NCBI GenBank assembly: GCA_019240125.1
Contig: JAFAYW010000101.1
Span: 1 to 44,649 of the forward strand
From: Alphaproteobacteria bacterium
Lineage (GTDB): Bacteria > Pseudomonadota > Alphaproteobacteria > ATCC43930 > CGMCC-115725
Direction of reading: 5' to 3'
DNA: 44,649 nt
The translations under genes were made by a program, and so were the position numbers. The notes beneath the pieces are model-generated. The model had not been told where the DNA came from, did no database searches, and worked only from the letters and a program-made list of their open reading frames with translations. Below are positions 27,823-36,537 of this stretch, piece by piece (within the stretch, counting starts at the first letter, position 1; each line of letters begins with the position of its first letter).

Positions 27823-29280
27823 ATGCACGATACAAACCTAGGTAGCGATGCCGCGATTATCGAGACCGATGTCCCGGCACGCCTGGATCGCCTGCCCTGG
27901 ACCCGGTTTCACACGTTGGTTGTGGTAGGGCTGGGGATCACCTGGATCCTCGATGGGCTCGAGGTCACGATCGCCGGATCGATCGCCGGCGCCCTCGAAC
28001 AGAGCCCGGTGCTGCATTTCAGCGATGCGGAAGTCGGGATGGTGGCGAGTGCCTACCTGATCGGCGCGGTCATCGGCGCGCTGTCGTTCGGTTACGCGAC
28101 TGACCGGTTGGGCCGTAAAAAGCTCTTCATCCTCACTCTCGCGCTCTATCTCATCGCCACCGCCGCGACAGCCTTTTCCTGGGATTTCTGGAGCTTTGCC
28201 GTGTTCCGCTTTCTGACCGGCGCGGGCATCGGCGGCGAGTACGCGGCGGTCAACTCTGCCATCCAGGAGCTGATCCCCGCCCGGTATCGTGGCCGTACCG
28301 ATCTCGCGATCAATGGCAGCTTCTGGTTTGGCGCGGCGCTCGGGGCTCTCGGCGCGGTAACCCTGCTAGCGCCGGGGCGGTTGCCTGCCGACCTGGGTTG
28401 GCGCTTTGCCTTTGGCATCGGCGCGGTGCTGGGGCTTGGCATCATCGGGTTGCGGCGCTACATCCCGGAAAGCCCGCGCTGGTTGATGCTGCACGCCCGC
28501 AATGACGAGGCCGAACAGGTCGTCAGTGAGATCGAGGATCGCGTGCGGCAGGCCGAGCACGGCGCTCCGCTTCCCCAAGTCGATGGAAAAAAGATGCGGC
28601 TGACGGCGCACAAGCACACGCCGATCCTGCGCATGGTGCGGGCCATCGCCACCCAATACCCGAGACGCGTGGTACTCGGGCTGGCGCTGATGTCGGCTCA
28701 GGCATTTTTCTACAACGCGATCTTCTTCTCCTACGCGCTGGTGCTGACCCACTTCTACCAGGTGCCGTCGTCCTCAATCGGCTGGTACATGCTGCCCTTT
28801 GCGCTGGGGAATTTCGCCGGCCCTCTGCTCCTTGGGCGGCTGTTCGACACGCTTGGCCGCAAGCCGATGATCACTTTCACCTATGGCATCTCCGGTATCT
28901 TGCTGGCGATCGTCGGCTATCTGTTCGACCAGAACATGGTCAGCGCGACGACGCTTACGGTGTGCTGGAGCGGCATCTTCTTTTTCGCCTCAGCCGCCGC
29001 CAGCGCCGCCTACCTGACTGTGAGCGAAAGCTTCCCGTTGGAAACACGCGCCCTGGCGATCGCGGTGTTCTATGCATTCGGCACCTTGCTCGGCGGTGTC
29101 GCCTCGCCATGGCTGTTTGGCAAACTCATCGCCAGTGGCCAGCGCGGTGATGTGTTCATCGGCTACCTGCTCGGCGCAGGGCTCATGGTCGGAGCCGCGA
29201 TCCTCGAACTGGCGATCGGCATCAAGGCCGAGGGGCGGCCACTTGAAGACGTCGCCAAGCCGCTCTCGATGGCCGATTAA
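27823..29280 (+). CDS. MFS transporter, sugar/metabolite-proton symporter type
   Basis: A 485-residue permease starting at 27823 (MHDTNLGSDAAIIETD). Twelve hydrophobic segments are visible, with the two signature loops GYATDRLGRKKLF (about residue 90) and GRLFDTLGRKPMI (about residue 350), plus the IPESPRWLM motif after helix 6 typical of the sugar porter and aromatic acid branches. FRFLTGAGIGGEYAAVNSAI (helix 4 region) is the substrate-path signature. The substrate is unknown. A longer frame reaching back to 26932 lies antisense to the channel gene and is not coding. It shares a short 76-bp divergent region with the MscS gene. Confidence 0.9.
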   Translation: MHDTNLGSDAAIIETDVPARLDRLPWTRFHTLVVVGLGITWILDGLEVTIAGSIAGALEQSPVLHFSDAEVGMVASAYLIGAVIGALSFGYATDRLGRKKLFILTLALYLIATAATAFSWDFWSFAVFRFLTGAGIGGEYAAVNSAIQELIPARYRGRTDLAINGSFWFGAALGALGAVTLLAPGRLPADLGWRFAFGIGAVLGLGIIGLRRYIPESPRWLMLHARNDEAEQVVSEIEDRVRQAEHGAPLPQVDGKKMRLTAHKHTPILRMVRAIATQYPRRVVLGLALMSAQAFFYNAIFFSYALVLTHFYQVPSSSIGWYMLPFALGNFAGPLLLGRLFDTLGRKPMITFTYGISGILLAIVGYLFDQNMVSATTLTVCWSGIFFFASAAASAAYLTVSESFPLETRALAIAVFYAFGTLLGGVASPWLFGKLIASGQRGDVFIGYLLGAGLMVGAAILELAIGIKAEGRPLEDVAKPLSMAD

Positions 29281-29300
29281 GCCGCGCCCATATCAGCATC

Positions 29301-30314
29301 ATGCAGGAACGCGTCGAGGATTGGCTGCGCCTGACGCCGGCCGGGCTGTACTGCGTGCCGGGCGATTTCCATATCGACCCCGTCGCGCCGGTCGGCCGCG
29401 CCGTCATCACCCACGGCCATGGCGACCACGCCCGGCCTGGCAGCGGCGCCGTGCTCGCGACACCGGAAACCCTGGCGATTATGCAGCAGCGTTTTGGCGA
29501 GATGGCGGGCGGTACCCTGCAACCCACGCGCTACGGCGAGACACTCGCGCTTGGCGAGCTATCGCTCACCCTGGCGCCAGCCGGCCATGTGCTCGGCAGC
29601 GCCCAGGCGGTCATCGAATATGGAGGCAGCCGGGTTGTCGTATCGGGCGATTACAAACGCCGGCCCGACCCAACCTGCACTCCGTTCGAGCCGCAGCGCT
29701 GCGACGTCTTTATCACCGAGGCGACATTTGGCCTGCCGGTATTCCGGCATCCGCCGGACACACACGAAATCGAGAAATTGCTGCACTCGGTGCGGCTGTT
29801 TCCCGAACGCTGCCACCTCGTCGGCGTCAATGCGCTCGGCAAATGCCAGCGGCTGATCGCGCTGTTGCGCTCGGCAGGGTATGACGAACCGATCTTCATG
29901 CATGGCGCTTTGATCGCGCTCACCGACCTGTATCGGCGCCTTGGGGTCGAGCTCGGCTCGACCTTGCCCTGTACCGACCTGAAGCCGGACGCCTTCAAGG
30001 GGCGCATCGTACTGGCGCCACCCAGCGCACTCGGTGACCGCTGGACCCGCCGTCTGCCGGAACCGGTCGCGGCGCTGGCCTCCGGCTGGATGCGCGTCAA
30101 GCAGCGCGCCAAGGCACGCGGCGTCGAACTGCCCCTGGTGATATCCGACCACGCCGATTGGAGTGAGCTCACCGCAACACTCGATGACGTCCAGGCTGGG
30201 GAAATCTGGGTCACCCATGGGCGCGAGGAGGCGCTGGTGCACTACGCCACGACGCGCGGGCTGCGCGCTCGCGCCCTGGCCTTGGCCGGATTTGGCGACG
30301 AGGAGGAAGAATGA
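29301..30314 (+). CDS. Ligase-associated DNA exonuclease (metallo-beta-lactamase fold)
   Basis: A 337-residue protein of the beta-CASP/metallo-beta-lactamase superfamily. The metal-binding HxHxDH motif is THGHGDHARPG (about residues 33-43). GHVLGSAQAVIEY and VVSGDYKRRPD supply further ligands, and HADWSELT carries the late His. This matches the ligase-associated exonuclease that in many Proteobacteria is encoded next to an ATP-dependent ligase and an Lhr-type helicase; the ligase is here 0.6 kb downstream, but no helicase is in the window. It begins 20 bases after the MFS gene. Confidence 0.9.
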   Translation: MQERVEDWLRLTPAGLYCVPGDFHIDPVAPVGRAVITHGHGDHARPGSGAVLATPETLAIMQQRFGEMAGGTLQPTRYGETLALGELSLTLAPAGHVLGSAQAVIEYGGSRVVVSGDYKRRPDPTCTPFEPQRCDVFITEATFGLPVFRHPPDTHEIEKLLHSVRLFPERCHLVGVNALGKCQRLIALLRSAGYDEPIFMHGALIALTDLYRRLGVELGSTLPCTDLKPDAFKGRIVLAPPSALGDRWTRRLPEPVAALASGWMRVKQRAKARGVELPLVISDHADWSELTATLDDVQAGEIWVTHGREEALVHYATTRGLRARALALAGFGDEEEE

Positions 30315-30337
30315 CCCCTCGTCGCCGCCTCTCCGCT

Positions 30338-30835
30338 TTATCGCGCCCGGGCACCCGCCTGGCGGGCCGCGGCGGCGGAACCCGCCGCCATGCGGTCCGT
30401 GACCTTGTCGGGGCTGGTGAAGGCGAGATATTCGGCGGCGTAATCGGGCGGCAGGACCTCGATCATCGTCTCGTTCTCGACCCAGACTTCGAGCACGTGG
30501 AACGGGCCGCGATTACAGCGATAGCACTCCCAGCCGGCCTCGCGGGCGATGGTCTCGACCGTGCCGATCTCGGTGCCGACGCTAACCGCACAATGCGTCG
30601 CGCCAAAGCCGCGCGGCCGTTCATGTTTGACAAAAGCACCGCCCACTTCGCCGTTCGGCTCCAGCTCGGTGCCAGCCGGATACACCTCGATGCCCGAGCC
30701 ATGATTGTCGAGCTGCAGGGCGAAAAAGCTGCCGGGGTTGGGCGGAAACGGCACGGCGCGGCCGCCGAAGATCGCGGCCAGAGTATCGGCCGCCTTTTTC
30801 GGGTCACGCGCTGCAATCGAAAGATGATGGATCAT
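30338..30835 (-). CDS. VOC (glyoxalase-like) family protein
   Basis: A 165-residue protein of the vicinal oxygen chelate superfamily. MIHHLSIAARDP at the start supplies the first metal-binding His. HCAVSVG at about residue 80 begins the second beta-alpha-beta-beta-beta unit, and MIEVLPPDY near residue 125 supplies a Glu. The family includes glyoxalases, dioxygenases and resistance proteins; the reaction is not predictable here. It is antisense to its neighbours and interrupts the exonuclease-ligase pair. The C-terminal Ala/Arg-rich tail looks disordered. Confidence 0.85.
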   Translation of the reverse strand: MIHHLSIAARDPKKAADTLAAIFGGRAVPFPPNPGSFFALQLDNHGSGIEVYPAGTELEPNGEVGGAFVKHERPRGFGATHCAVSVGTEIGTVETIAREAGWECYRCNRGPFHVLEVWVENETMIEVLPPDYAAEYLAFTSPDKVTDRMAAGSAAAARQAGARAR

Positions 30836-30909
30836 GGCTCACCTGCTGAAGGGGTAGCTGCAGAATATCATGGTGACGGCGCGCCTGCGATACATGGGGT
30901 AGGGCTGCC

Positions 30910-32598
30910 GTGAACCGGTTCGCGGAATTGCTGGACGCGCTGCTGTTTACGCCGTCGCGTAACGGCAAATTGCGGCTGCTGCAGGAATATTTCGCAACGA
31001 CGCCAGACCCGGAGCGCGGCTGGGCACTGGCGGCGCTGACCGGCGAGTTATCGTTCGCCGAGGCTAAGCCCGGGCAGGTGCGGGCGCTGGCGATGCAGCG
31101 GGTCGATCCGGAATTGTTCGCCTGGTCGCTGGATTTCGTCGGCGATCTCGCCGAAACCGTGGCGCTGATCTGGCCCGAGCCAGCGCAAATCCCTCTCCCA
31201 CCGGCGGCCGATGCCGCCGCCGGTCCCCTCTCTCCCGCATTGCGGGAGAGGGGGGATGAGCCCCTCGCCCGCATTGCGGCAGAGGGTGGCTCCGACCAAC
31301 GGTCGGAGACGGGTGAGGGCCTTCCGACGCTTACCCACATTGTTGAGACATTGCGCGGCGCCAACCGCGCAGAGGTTGGCGCGCACTTGGCGCCATGGCT
31401 CGACGCGCTCGACGCCACTGGGCGCTGGGCGCTGTTGAAGCTGGTGACCGGCGCGTTGCGGATCGGCGTCTCGGCTCGGCTCGCGAAAACCGCACTGGCG
31501 GAATGGAGCGGCACCCAGATCGCCCAGATCGAGGAAGTATGGCACGGCATTGCGCCGCCCTACGAGACGCTGTTCAACTGGCTCGAAGGCCATACAGCGG
31601 CGCCGCGTGTCGCCGATCTGCCGGTCTTCACACCGCTGATGCTGGCCCAGCCGCTCGAAGAAGGCGACCTCGCGGCGCTCGACCCGCGTGATTTTCGGGC
31701 CGAATGGAAGTGGGATGGCATTCGCGTCCAGCTCGTCGCGCGGGGCGGCGAGCGCCGGCTCTACTCGCGCTCCGGCGACGATATCGGCGGCGCCTTTCCG
31801 GATATTGTCGCCGATATCCCCGCCGACGTGACGCTCGACGGCGAGTTATTGGTGATTCGCGATGGCGAGGTGGCGCCGTTCAACGATCTGCAGCAGCGCC
31901 TCAACCGTAAAGCCCCCGACGCCAAGGCGTTGCGGCAATACCCGACCGCGGTCCGCGTGTACGACATCCTGCGGGCTGGTGCAGACGATTTGCGCGACCT
32001 CCCCTTTGTCGAGCGCCGTCGGCGCCTCGAGGACTGGTATGGCGGGACCTCGCGGCCGGCGCTCGACCTGTCGCCGCTGGTACCGTTCGCCGATTGGGAC
32101 GAACTGAAGACGATCCGCGCCGGCGCGCGCGATCGCGGCATCGAGGGGCTGATGCTGAAACGCGCCGATTCGCTCTATGTCGCCGGGCGGCCCAAAGGGC
32201 CCTGGTTCAAGTGGAAGCGCGGCGCGCTCACGATCGACACCGTGCTGATGTATGCCCAGCGTGGGAACGGCAAGCGCTCGTCCTTCTACTCCGATTACAC
32301 CTTCGGTGCCTGGGCGGACGGCGCGCTGGTACCGGTCGGCAAGGCCTATTCCGGGTTTACCGATGAAGAATTGCGGCGGCTCGACAAATGGGTGCGCGAC
32401 AATACCGTCAACCGCTACGGACCGGTCCGTGAGGTGGTGCCGGGCCTCGTGCTGGAGATCGCTTTTGATAGCGTGCACAAGTCAACGCGACACCGCTCCG
32501 GCGTGGCGATGCGGTTTCCGCGGGTTCACCGCATTCGCTGGGATAAGCCGTTTCAGGAAGCCGACACGCTCACAACCCTGCAGGGATTGATGACCTGA
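30910..32598 (+). CDS. ATP-dependent DNA ligase
   Basis: A 562-residue ligase of the bacterial type that accompanies the exonuclease upstream. It starts with GTG at 30910 after GGGTAGGG. An N-terminal DNA-binding domain (about 1-230) is followed by the nucleotidyltransferase core with motif I EWKWDGIR (AMP-accepting K267), motif III TLDGELLV, motif IV EGLMLKR and motif V WFKWKRG, then an OB domain with RFPRVHRIRWDK. Residues about 93-139 are a low-complexity insertion encoded by palindromic repeat DNA between two conserved blocks (VALIWPEPA and PTLTHIVETLRGA). All catalytic motifs are intact, so the insertion is presumably tolerated as a surface loop. Confidence 0.95.
   Translation: MNRFAELLDALLFTPSRNGKLRLLQEYFATTPDPERGWALAALTGELSFAEAKPGQVRALAMQRVDPELFAWSLDFVGDLAETVALIWPEPAQIPLPPAADAAAGPLSPALRERGDEPLARIAAEGGSDQRSETGEGLPTLTHIVETLRGANRAEVGAHLAPWLDALDATGRWALLKLVTGALRIGVSARLAKTALAEWSGTQIAQIEEVWHGIAPPYETLFNWLEGHTAAPRVADLPVFTPLMLAQPLEEGDLAALDPRDFRAEWKWDGIRVQLVARGGERRLYSRSGDDIGGAFPDIVADIPADVTLDGELLVIRDGEVAPFNDLQQRLNRKAPDAKALRQYPTAVRVYDILRAGADDLRDLPFVERRRRLEDWYGGTSRPALDLSPLVPFADWDELKTIRAGARDRGIEGLMLKRADSLYVAGRPKGPWFKWKRGALTIDTVLMYAQRGNGKRSSFYSDYTFGAWADGALVPVGKAYSGFTDEELRRLDKWVRDNTVNRYGPVREVVPGLVLEIAFDSVHKSTRHRSGVAMRFPRVHRIRWDKPFQEADTLTTLQGLMT
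31186..31326. repeat. Palindromic repeat element inserted in frame in the ligase gene
   Basis: About 141 bases (a multiple of three) hold three hairpins in a row. The first is ACCGGCGGC with GCCGCCGGT near 31200-31223. The second is CTCTCCCGCA (31230-31239) with TGCGGGAGAG (31241-31250). The third is CTCCGACC with GGTCGGAG near 31291-31309. CCCTCTCCCGC-type blocks of this kind are scattered repeats in many GC-rich Proteobacteria. The translated peptide (SPALRERGDEPLARIAAEGG within it) is unlike ligase sequence. Confidence 0.75.
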
Positions 32599-32603
32599 TC
32601 TCC

Positions 32604-33362
32604 TCAGCGGATGTTTCCGCTTCCGGTGAGGTCAAGCCCGAGCGCACGCTTGATATCAGTGATCAGGTTAGGCTCCGGCGTGGCTTTCGGCTCCGCTTCT
32701 GGGTGTTTCCCGCTCGGGCCGGCATGCGTATAGGCGCGGCTGTAGATCACGGGCAGGTTGGGGCGCAGGCGCTTCGCTTTCTCCGCGAGCTGAAATCCAT
32801 TCAAATCGCCGCTCAAGACAACGCCGGTATACATGATATCGATCTCCTGCGGCGACGTCAGCAATTCCAGCGCCTCTTCGCTGGTCGCCACTTCGAAGAC
32901 AGTGAGGCCTTGCTGCTTCAGTGCGTCGCTTACCGCGGCGCGTGCATCAAATTCTGCTTCTATGACAAGGACGCTTTTCCCGGCAGCATTCGGTTCGCCG
33001 CTCGGTCTGAGGAGCCCGGCCACCACCGCCAGCAATTCCTGAAGCCGCACCGGCTTGGTGAGCGCCGTGATGGCGCCAAACCGCACGGCGGTACGCAGGT
33101 ATAATTCGTTCGCGGCTGCGCCGGACATGGCGATTATCGGCAGGTTCGGCGCAGCTTCCTGCATCGCGCGGATCATCGCCACCCCTTCGCCATCGGGCAT
33201 CACGATGTCGGTGACGACAAGGTCCGGGCAGTTGTTGCGGAACTCGGCAAGCCCTTCAACGCCGCTCGATGCCAGCCGTACCTTGTGACCCTCGCGCCGC
33301 AATGCACGGCTCAGTGCATTGCGGGTCAGCAAATCATCGTCGACGACCAGGATCTCGGCCAC
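32604..33362 (-). CDS. Double-receiver response regulator with degenerate second domain
   Basis: A 252-residue protein with two receiver domains and no output domain. The first is complete: DDD near residue 8, phosphoacceptor Asp in VVTDIVMPDGEG (about residue 52) and ALTKPVR with the conserved Lys. The second (about 128-215) keeps the fold pattern but has lost the active residues: EAE for the acidic pair, Gly for the phosphoacceptor (MYTGVVLSGDLNG) and no matching Lys. It is therefore probably a pseudo-receiver used for binding. A tail of about 35 residues follows. No kinase is adjacent. It is convergent with the ligase, with 5 bases between them. Confidence 0.9.
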   Translation of the reverse strand: MAEILVVDDDLLTRNALSRALRREGHKVRLASSGVEGLAEFRNNCPDLVVTDIVMPDGEGVAMIRAMQEAAPNLPIIAMSGAAANELYLRTAVRFGAITALTKPVRLQELLAVVAGLLRPSGEPNAAGKSVLVIEAEFDARAAVSDALKQQGLTVFEVATSEEALELLTSPQEIDIMYTGVVLSGDLNGFQLAEKAKRLRPNLPVIYSRAYTHAGPSGKHPEAEPKATPEPNLITDIKRALGLDLTGSGNIR

Positions 33363-33504
33363 TACGCCTCCTCACCGGCCTACCACGGTGTTCGGGGCAA
33401 GCAAGCGGCAAGCGAGGGGACAAATCAATCGATTTTTCACGGTTGATTAGCCGCCGCGACTTTCGCGCACGGCTGCGCGCGTCAGCGCCGTCCCGCGAGG
33501 AGGT

Positions 33505-33535
33505 GGGGTGCGTGAGGATGCAGCCTACACACCCC
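33505..33535 (-). terminator. Hairpin downstream of clpB
   Basis: On the minus strand GGGGTGTGT (33535-33527) pairs with ACGCACCCC (33513-33505), with one G-U pair and a 13-base loop. It lies about 20 bases past the clpB stop. No T-run follows immediately. The rest of the gap 33363-33504 shows only an AATCAA/TTGATT inverted repeat around 33425-33450. Confidence 0.4.
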
Positions 33536-33555
33536 AGCCCCGGGTTTGACGCCCT

Positions 33556-36153
33556 TTAAGCCGCCGCTGCCGCAGACGCGACGTCGCCGATCAGCAGGCC
33601 CAGCGGGCTGGCGGTGACCCGGACCGTCGACCCATCGGGAATGCGACCCTGCAATATCTGCTGCGCCAGCGGGTTCTGTAATTCACGCTGGATTACGCGT
33701 TTGAGCGGCCGCGCACCATAGACCGGGTCATAGCCCTTATCGGCGAGCCAGGTTTCGCCCGCGGCATCGAGGTCGAGCGTGATCTTGCGGTCTTCCAGCA
33801 GCTTCTTCAGGCGCCGCAGCTGGATTTCAACGATGCCCTTCATGTCGTCGCGCGACAGGCGGCGGAACAGCAGGATTTCGTCGAGACGGTTGAGGAATTC
33901 CGGCCGGAAAGCCGCCCGCACCGCCTCCATCACATGCGGCCGCGCCTGCTCGATATCGGCGTCGTCCGGCAGGTTGGCGATCGCCTCGCTGCCGAGGTTC
34001 GAGGTCAATACGATCAGCGTGTTGCGGAAATCGACCGTGCGCCCCTGCCCGTCCGTCAGCCGCCCGTCATCGAGCACCTGCAGCAGCACGTTGAACACGT
34101 CGGGGTGTGCCTTCTCGATCTCGTCGAATAGGATCACCTGATAAGGCCGTCGCCGCACCGCCTCGGTGAGCGCACCGCCCTCGTCATACCCAACATAGCC
34201 CGGTGGCGCGCCGATCAGCCGCGAGACCGAGTGCTTCTCCATGTATTCCGACATGTCGATACGCACCATCGCGCTGTCGTCATCGAACAGGAATTCGGCG
34301 AGCGCCTTGGTGAGTTCGGTCTTGCCGACACCGGTGGGCCCGAGAAACAGGAACGAGCCGATCGGCCGGTTCGGGTCCTGCAACCCGGCACGGGCGCGGC
34401 GGATCGCATTGGACACGGCGACCACCGCCTCGCTCTGCCCGATCACACGGCGACCGAGATTGGTCTCCATCTGAAGCAGTTTCTCACGTTCGCCCTCGAG
34501 CATCTTGTCGACCGGCACGCCGGTCCATCGCGACACGACCCCGGCGATGTGCTGAGGCGTCACCGCCTCTTCGAGCATCCGCGCGTTTTCCGAGCCTTCG
34601 GCTTCCTTCAGCTGCCGTTCCAGATCGGGGATCCGGCCATAGGTAAGCTCGCCGGCCCGGGCCCAGTCGCCACGCCGCTGCGCCTGGTCGAGCTCGGCGC
34701 GGGTCTGATCGAGCTGCTCCTTGATCTTCTGGGCGTCGGCCAACTTGCTCTTTTCGGCCTGCCACTCGGCGGTCAGCTCGGCGGATTCCTGCTCCAGCTC
34801 CTCAAGCTCTTTCACGAGCTTTTGCAGACGATCCTGCGAGGCCGGATCGTGCTCCTTCTTCAGCGCCTCGCGCTCGATCTTGAGCTGCACGATGCGGCGG
34901 TCGAGTTCGTCGATTTCCTCCGGCTTTGAATCGACCTCCATGCGCAGGCGCGAGGCCGCCTCGTCCATCAGGTCGATGGCCTTATCCGGCAGGAAACGGT
35001 CGGTGATGTAGCGGTTTGACAAGGTCGCCGCGGCAACGATCGCGCCGTCGGTGATGCGCACACCGTGGTGCACCTCATACTTTTCCTTGATGCCGCGCAG
35101 GATGGAGATCGTGTCCTCGACCGTCGGCTCGGTGACAAACACCGGCTGGAAGCGCCGTGCCAGCGCCGCGTCCTTTTCGATGTGCTTGCGGTATTCGTCG
35201 AGCGTGGTGGCACCGACACAATGCAGTTCGCCGCGCGCCAGGGCCGGCTTCAGCATGTTGGAGGCGTCCATCGCGCCATCCGCCTTGCCGGCACCGACCA
35301 ATGTGTGCAACTCGTCGATAAAGATGATGAGCTCGCCCGCCGCGGCAGTGACTTCCGCCAGAACCGCCTTCAGCCGCTCCTCGAATTCCCCACGGAACTT
35401 GGCACCGGCAACCAGCGCGCCGAGATCGAGCGACAGGAGCTTCTTGTCCTTGAGGCTCTCCGGCACGTCGCCATTGATGATGCGCAGCGCCAGTCCTTCA
35501 ACGATCGCGGTCTTGCCAACACCCGGCTCGCCGATCAGCACCGGGTTGTTCTTGGTACGCCGCGACAGGACCTGGATCGTGCGGCGGATTTCTTCATCGC
35601 GCCCGATCACCGGGTCGAGCTTCCCTTCGCGCGCCGCCGCTGTGAGATCGCGGGAATATTTCTTCAGTGCGTCATAGCCCTCTTCGGCCGTGGCGCTTTC
35701 CGCCTTGCGGCCCTGACGGACATTCTCGATCGCGGCATTGAGGTTCTGCGCGGTGACGCGGCCCGACGCCAGTGCCTTGCCGGCCGGCGTATCGCTCGCC
35801 AGCGTCAGCGCCAGCAACAGCCGCTCAACGGTGACATAGCTGTCACCGGCTTTCTCGGCGACCTTCTCGGCCTGATCGAAGACCCGCGCCAGTTCCGGGC
35901 TCATATAGACCTGACCGGCGCCGCTGCCTTCGACACGCGGCTGCTTGCTCAACTCGGTTTCGACCGCCTGCAACACTGCCTTGGCGTCGCCGCCCGCTGC
36001 ATTGATCAGATTGGCGCAGAGCCCTTCGCGATCTTCCAGCAATACCTTGAGAAGATGTTCCGGTGTCAGCCGTTGATTGCCACTGCGCAACGCGAGGTTT
36101 TGCGCCGACTGAATAAACCCCTTCGAACGCTCGGTATATTTCTCGAGATCCAT
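33556..36153 (-). CDS. clpB: Disaggregase chaperone ClpB (Hsp104 family)
   Basis: An 865-residue protein of normal length. It threads aggregated proteins through its central pore together with DnaK-DnaJ, which are encoded about 20 kb away in this window. The N-domain occupies about 1-150. AAA module 1 has Walker A GEPGVGKT at 208-215 and Walker [15 protein letters not shown]. The M-domain coiled coil (about 400-530, Glu/Lys/Leu-rich) separates ClpB from ClpA. AAA module 2 has GPTGVGKTE near residue 605 and [13 protein letters not shown]. The C-terminal domain ends Ala-rich. There is no ClpP-binding loop. The start at 36153 follows GGGAGGG. Confidence 0.98.
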   Translation of the reverse strand: MDLEKYTERSKGFIQSAQNLALRSGNQRLTPEHLLKVLLEDREGLCANLINAAGGDAKAVLQAVETELSKQPRVEGSGAGQVYMSPELARVFDQAEKVAEKAGDSYVTVERLLLALTLASDTPAGKALASGRVTAQNLNAAIENVRQGRKAESATAEEGYDALKKYSRDLTAAAREGKLDPVIGRDEEIRRTIQVLSRRTKNNPVLIGEPGVGKTAIVEGLALRIINGDVPESLKDKKLLSLDLGALVAGAKFRGEFEERLKAVLAEVTAAAGELIIFIDELHTLVGAGKADGAMDASNMLKPALARGELHCVGATTLDEYRKHIEKDAALARRFQPVFVTEPTVEDTISILRGIKEKYEVHHGVRITDGAIVAAATLSNRYITDRFLPDKAIDLMDEAASRLRMEVDSKPEEIDELDRRIVQLKIEREALKKEHDPASQDRLQKLVKELEELEQESAELTAEWQAEKSKLADAQKIKEQLDQTRAELDQAQRRGDWARAGELTYGRIPDLERQLKEAEGSENARMLEEAVTPQHIAGVVSRWTGVPVDKMLEGEREKLLQMETNLGRRVIGQSEAVVAVSNAIRRARAGLQDPNRPIGSFLFLGPTGVGKTELTKALAEFLFDDDSAMVRIDMSEYMEKHSVSRLIGAPPGYVGYDEGGALTEAVRRRPYQVILFDEIEKAHPDVFNVLLQVLDDGRLTDGQGRTVDFRNTLIVLTSNLGSEAIANLPDDADIEQARPHVMEAVRAAFRPEFLNRLDEILLFRRLSRDDMKGIVEIQLRRLKKLLEDRKITLDLDAAGETWLADKGYDPVYGARPLKRVIQRELQNPLAQQILQGRIPDGSTVRVTASPLGLLIGDVASAAAAA

Positions 36154-36222
36154 AATGATAACCCTCCCATTGAACTGGTCTCGGGACCCCTCAAAGGCAG
36201 TCGCCGCGACCCTTCACGCTTT

Positions 36223-36251
36223 GATATGGTGTGGCAGTTAGGCCACACAAG
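36223..36251 (-). promoter_or_regulatory. Heat-shock (RpoH) promoter of clpB
   Basis: On the minus strand CTTG (36251-36248), an 18-base spacer and CCATATC (36229-36223) fit the alphaproteobacterial sigma32 pattern (CTTG, 17-18 bases, CYTATNT-like). It lies about 70 bases before the ATG and shares CCTAAC in the spacer with the dnaK site. Confidence 0.6.
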
Positions 36252-36537
36252 CGCACTCCTATAATTCCACACGCACTGCGTCTGTCATTGCGTTAACTCA
36301 ATTTCCCGCCGCGTGGTTGCGCCCGAAAACCCTCGCCTCGAGCGCCGAGTGCGAGATGCGGAACAGCTTGCCGGGCCTCGCGCGCCTACCAATGCAACCA
36401 GCGCGGTAGTTCTTAGAAGAATGAGTGCGCTACATGGTGTAAGCTGACGCACCTTTAGTTAGTACGCTCTGCTGATGCCGGATAAGCCGGCTGCAGAGCG
36501 AGGGCCATTCCCGCTACGAAGACCCCGGAGAACCTTT
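36252..36537. other. Intergenic region between clpB and the metalloprotease-Hint gene
   Basis: About 285 bases between the clpB promoter and the start of the next gene on the opposite strand. I see no gene, RNA or strong inverted repeat. It must hold the promoter of the downstream gene, but no convincing -35/-10 pair stands out; composition is slightly less GC-rich than the coding parts. Confidence 0.6.
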
